A DNA stretch of 7,437 nt from Nodosilinea sp. BSH.14 (GTDB lineage Bacteria; Cyanobacteriota; Cyanobacteriia; Phormidesmidales; Phormidesmidaceae): the NCBI GenBank assembly GCA_023264315.1, contig JALQST010000149.1:1-7437 (forward strand), given 5' to 3'. The notes under the pieces are model-generated. The model made no database searches. It saw nothing but the letters and a program-made list of their open reading frames with translations, and was not told the DNA's origin. Made by a program: the position numbers and the translations under genes. Below are positions 6,976 through 7,437 of this stretch, one piece after another (within the stretch, counting starts at the first letter, position 1; every line of letters begins with the position of its first letter).

Positions 6976-6984
6976 TGACAGACC
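6222..6984 (-). mobile_element. Remnant of an IS4-family insertion sequence
   Basis: The element body is defined only by the transposase remnant. Recognisable transposase sequence begins about 10 nt after the stop codon of the neighbouring FAD oxidoreductase (minus strand) and ends at 6222. I could not find matching terminal inverted repeats or a target-site duplication. That fits an old copy whose 5' end has been lost. Confidence 0.7.
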
Positions 6985-7437
6985 CTAAATCTTCAGTACG
7001 CCCTCCGGGTTAACGGTGAGGATAGGCCGACGCTTGGCCCCTTCGCGCTGGAGGACGGTGTTGGCGGCGAGGAGACCACTGCTGACGGCGCGTTCCATCA
7101 GGCCGCAGGGGAAGGGCATCCGCACCCAGTCTCCCGCGAAGAGGAGGTTGTCGGCGGTGGTGGCGGTTTGGGGGCGGTTGGCAAAGCTCCCCGGAGGGAA
7201 TCCGGCGAAGTTCTTTTGGTTCACCAGTTGGCGGTGGAGGATGTTGACCCCCTTCAGTTCCGGCACGATCTCGTAGAGTTCGGCCTCGAAGGTGTCGAGA
7301 ATATCCGCTTGGGTAGGAAATTCCTTTTCCTTGTAGCAGTAGGCGTGGAGTTCGACGACGCTGCCCCCGGTGCGTTTGGCCCAGTCAATGTAGTCTTCCT
7401 GGATGCGGTGGTAGAGGGTGATGCTGTCGGTGAGGCG
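6985..7437 (-). CDS. Carotenoid-desaturase-like FAD-dependent oxidoreductase, C-terminal part
   Basis: The frame is open from the right edge to a TAG at 6985-6987, giving the last 150 residues of a larger protein. The C-terminal FAD-binding motif of the amine-oxidase/phytoene-desaturase superfamily is clear: NLLFAGDWVRMPFPCGLMERA with the GD pair at visible residues 102-103, then SSGLLAAN. The upstream stretch RTGGSVVELHAYCY and NFAGFPPGSF recall cyanobacterial desaturases close to CrtU/CruE (aromatic carotenoid formation), but from the C-terminus alone I cannot separate these from other CrtP/CrtQ-like enzymes. The N-terminal Rossmann domain lies outside the window. The protein probably acts on a membrane-embedded carotenoid or related isoprenoid (inferred). 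The stop codon lies immediately next to the transposase remnant. Confidence 0.85.
   Translation of the reverse strand, partial: RLTDSITLYHRIQEDYIDWAKRTGGSVVELHAYCYKEKEFPTQADILDTFEAELYEIVPELKGVNILHRQLVNQKNFAGFPPGSFANRPQTATTADNLLFAGDWVRMPFPCGLMERAVSSGLLAANTVLQREGAKRRPILTVNPEGVLKI

Noticed and set aside
6268..6978. Rightward open frames opposite the transposase remnant
   Set aside because: The minus strand gives clear IS4-family similarity; the plus-strand frames have none.
6154..6984. Terminal inverted repeats and a target-site duplication of the insertion sequence
   Set aside because: I compared the two flanks by eye and found only short chance matches (such as GCAGACCT versus ACAGACCCT), in direct rather than inverted orientation.
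1..7437. A novel defence or multi-gene system
   Set aside because: The Uma2 protein and the transposase remnant are isolated. Their neighbours are housekeeping or lineage-conserved metabolic genes, with no cassette-like arrangement, CRISPR array or phage genes.

Overview
The window reads as a chromosomal segment of a cyanobacterium with fairly high GC. The evidence is: an ArgS of cyanobacterial type; a CGLD27/DUF1230 protein, a family of cyanobacteria and plastids; two copies of the HIP1 octamer GCGATCGC; a GACTCCC-type heptanucleotide repeat like cyanobacterial STRR repeats; and a thioredoxin-reductase-like flavoprotein of a type described in cyanobacteria. A filamentous, Leptolyngbya-like organism is a guess from base composition and repeat style only.

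Layout. A CHAD-domain gene runs leftward off the left edge (1-747, minus). A divergent intergenic region (748-1027) holds an NtcA-like palindrome, a hairpin-rich repeat and a possible promoter. Five genes then run rightward: argS, a Uma2-family PD-(D/E)XK protein, a thioredoxin-reductase-like flavoprotein, a CGLD27 membrane protein, and an asparaginase of the Rhizobium etli type. Gaps are about 60-105 nt, so partial co-transcription is possible, but no shared pathway is evident. At the right, on the minus strand, a decayed IS4-family transposase fills the space between the asparaginase and the 3' end of a carotenoid-desaturase-like FAD oxidoreductase that runs off the right edge.

Most of the window is ordinary core and lineage-conserved genes. 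The points most worth a second look are: the flavoprotein, which keeps the FAD site and the CxxC but appears to lack a normal NADPH site; the transposase remnant, in which an internal deletion plus frameshifts join the N-terminal DNA-binding part to the C-terminal catalytic-E part; and the GTA-N8-TAC palindrome between the CHAD gene and argS. I found no convincing new multi-gene system, CRISPR array, tRNA or rRNA.
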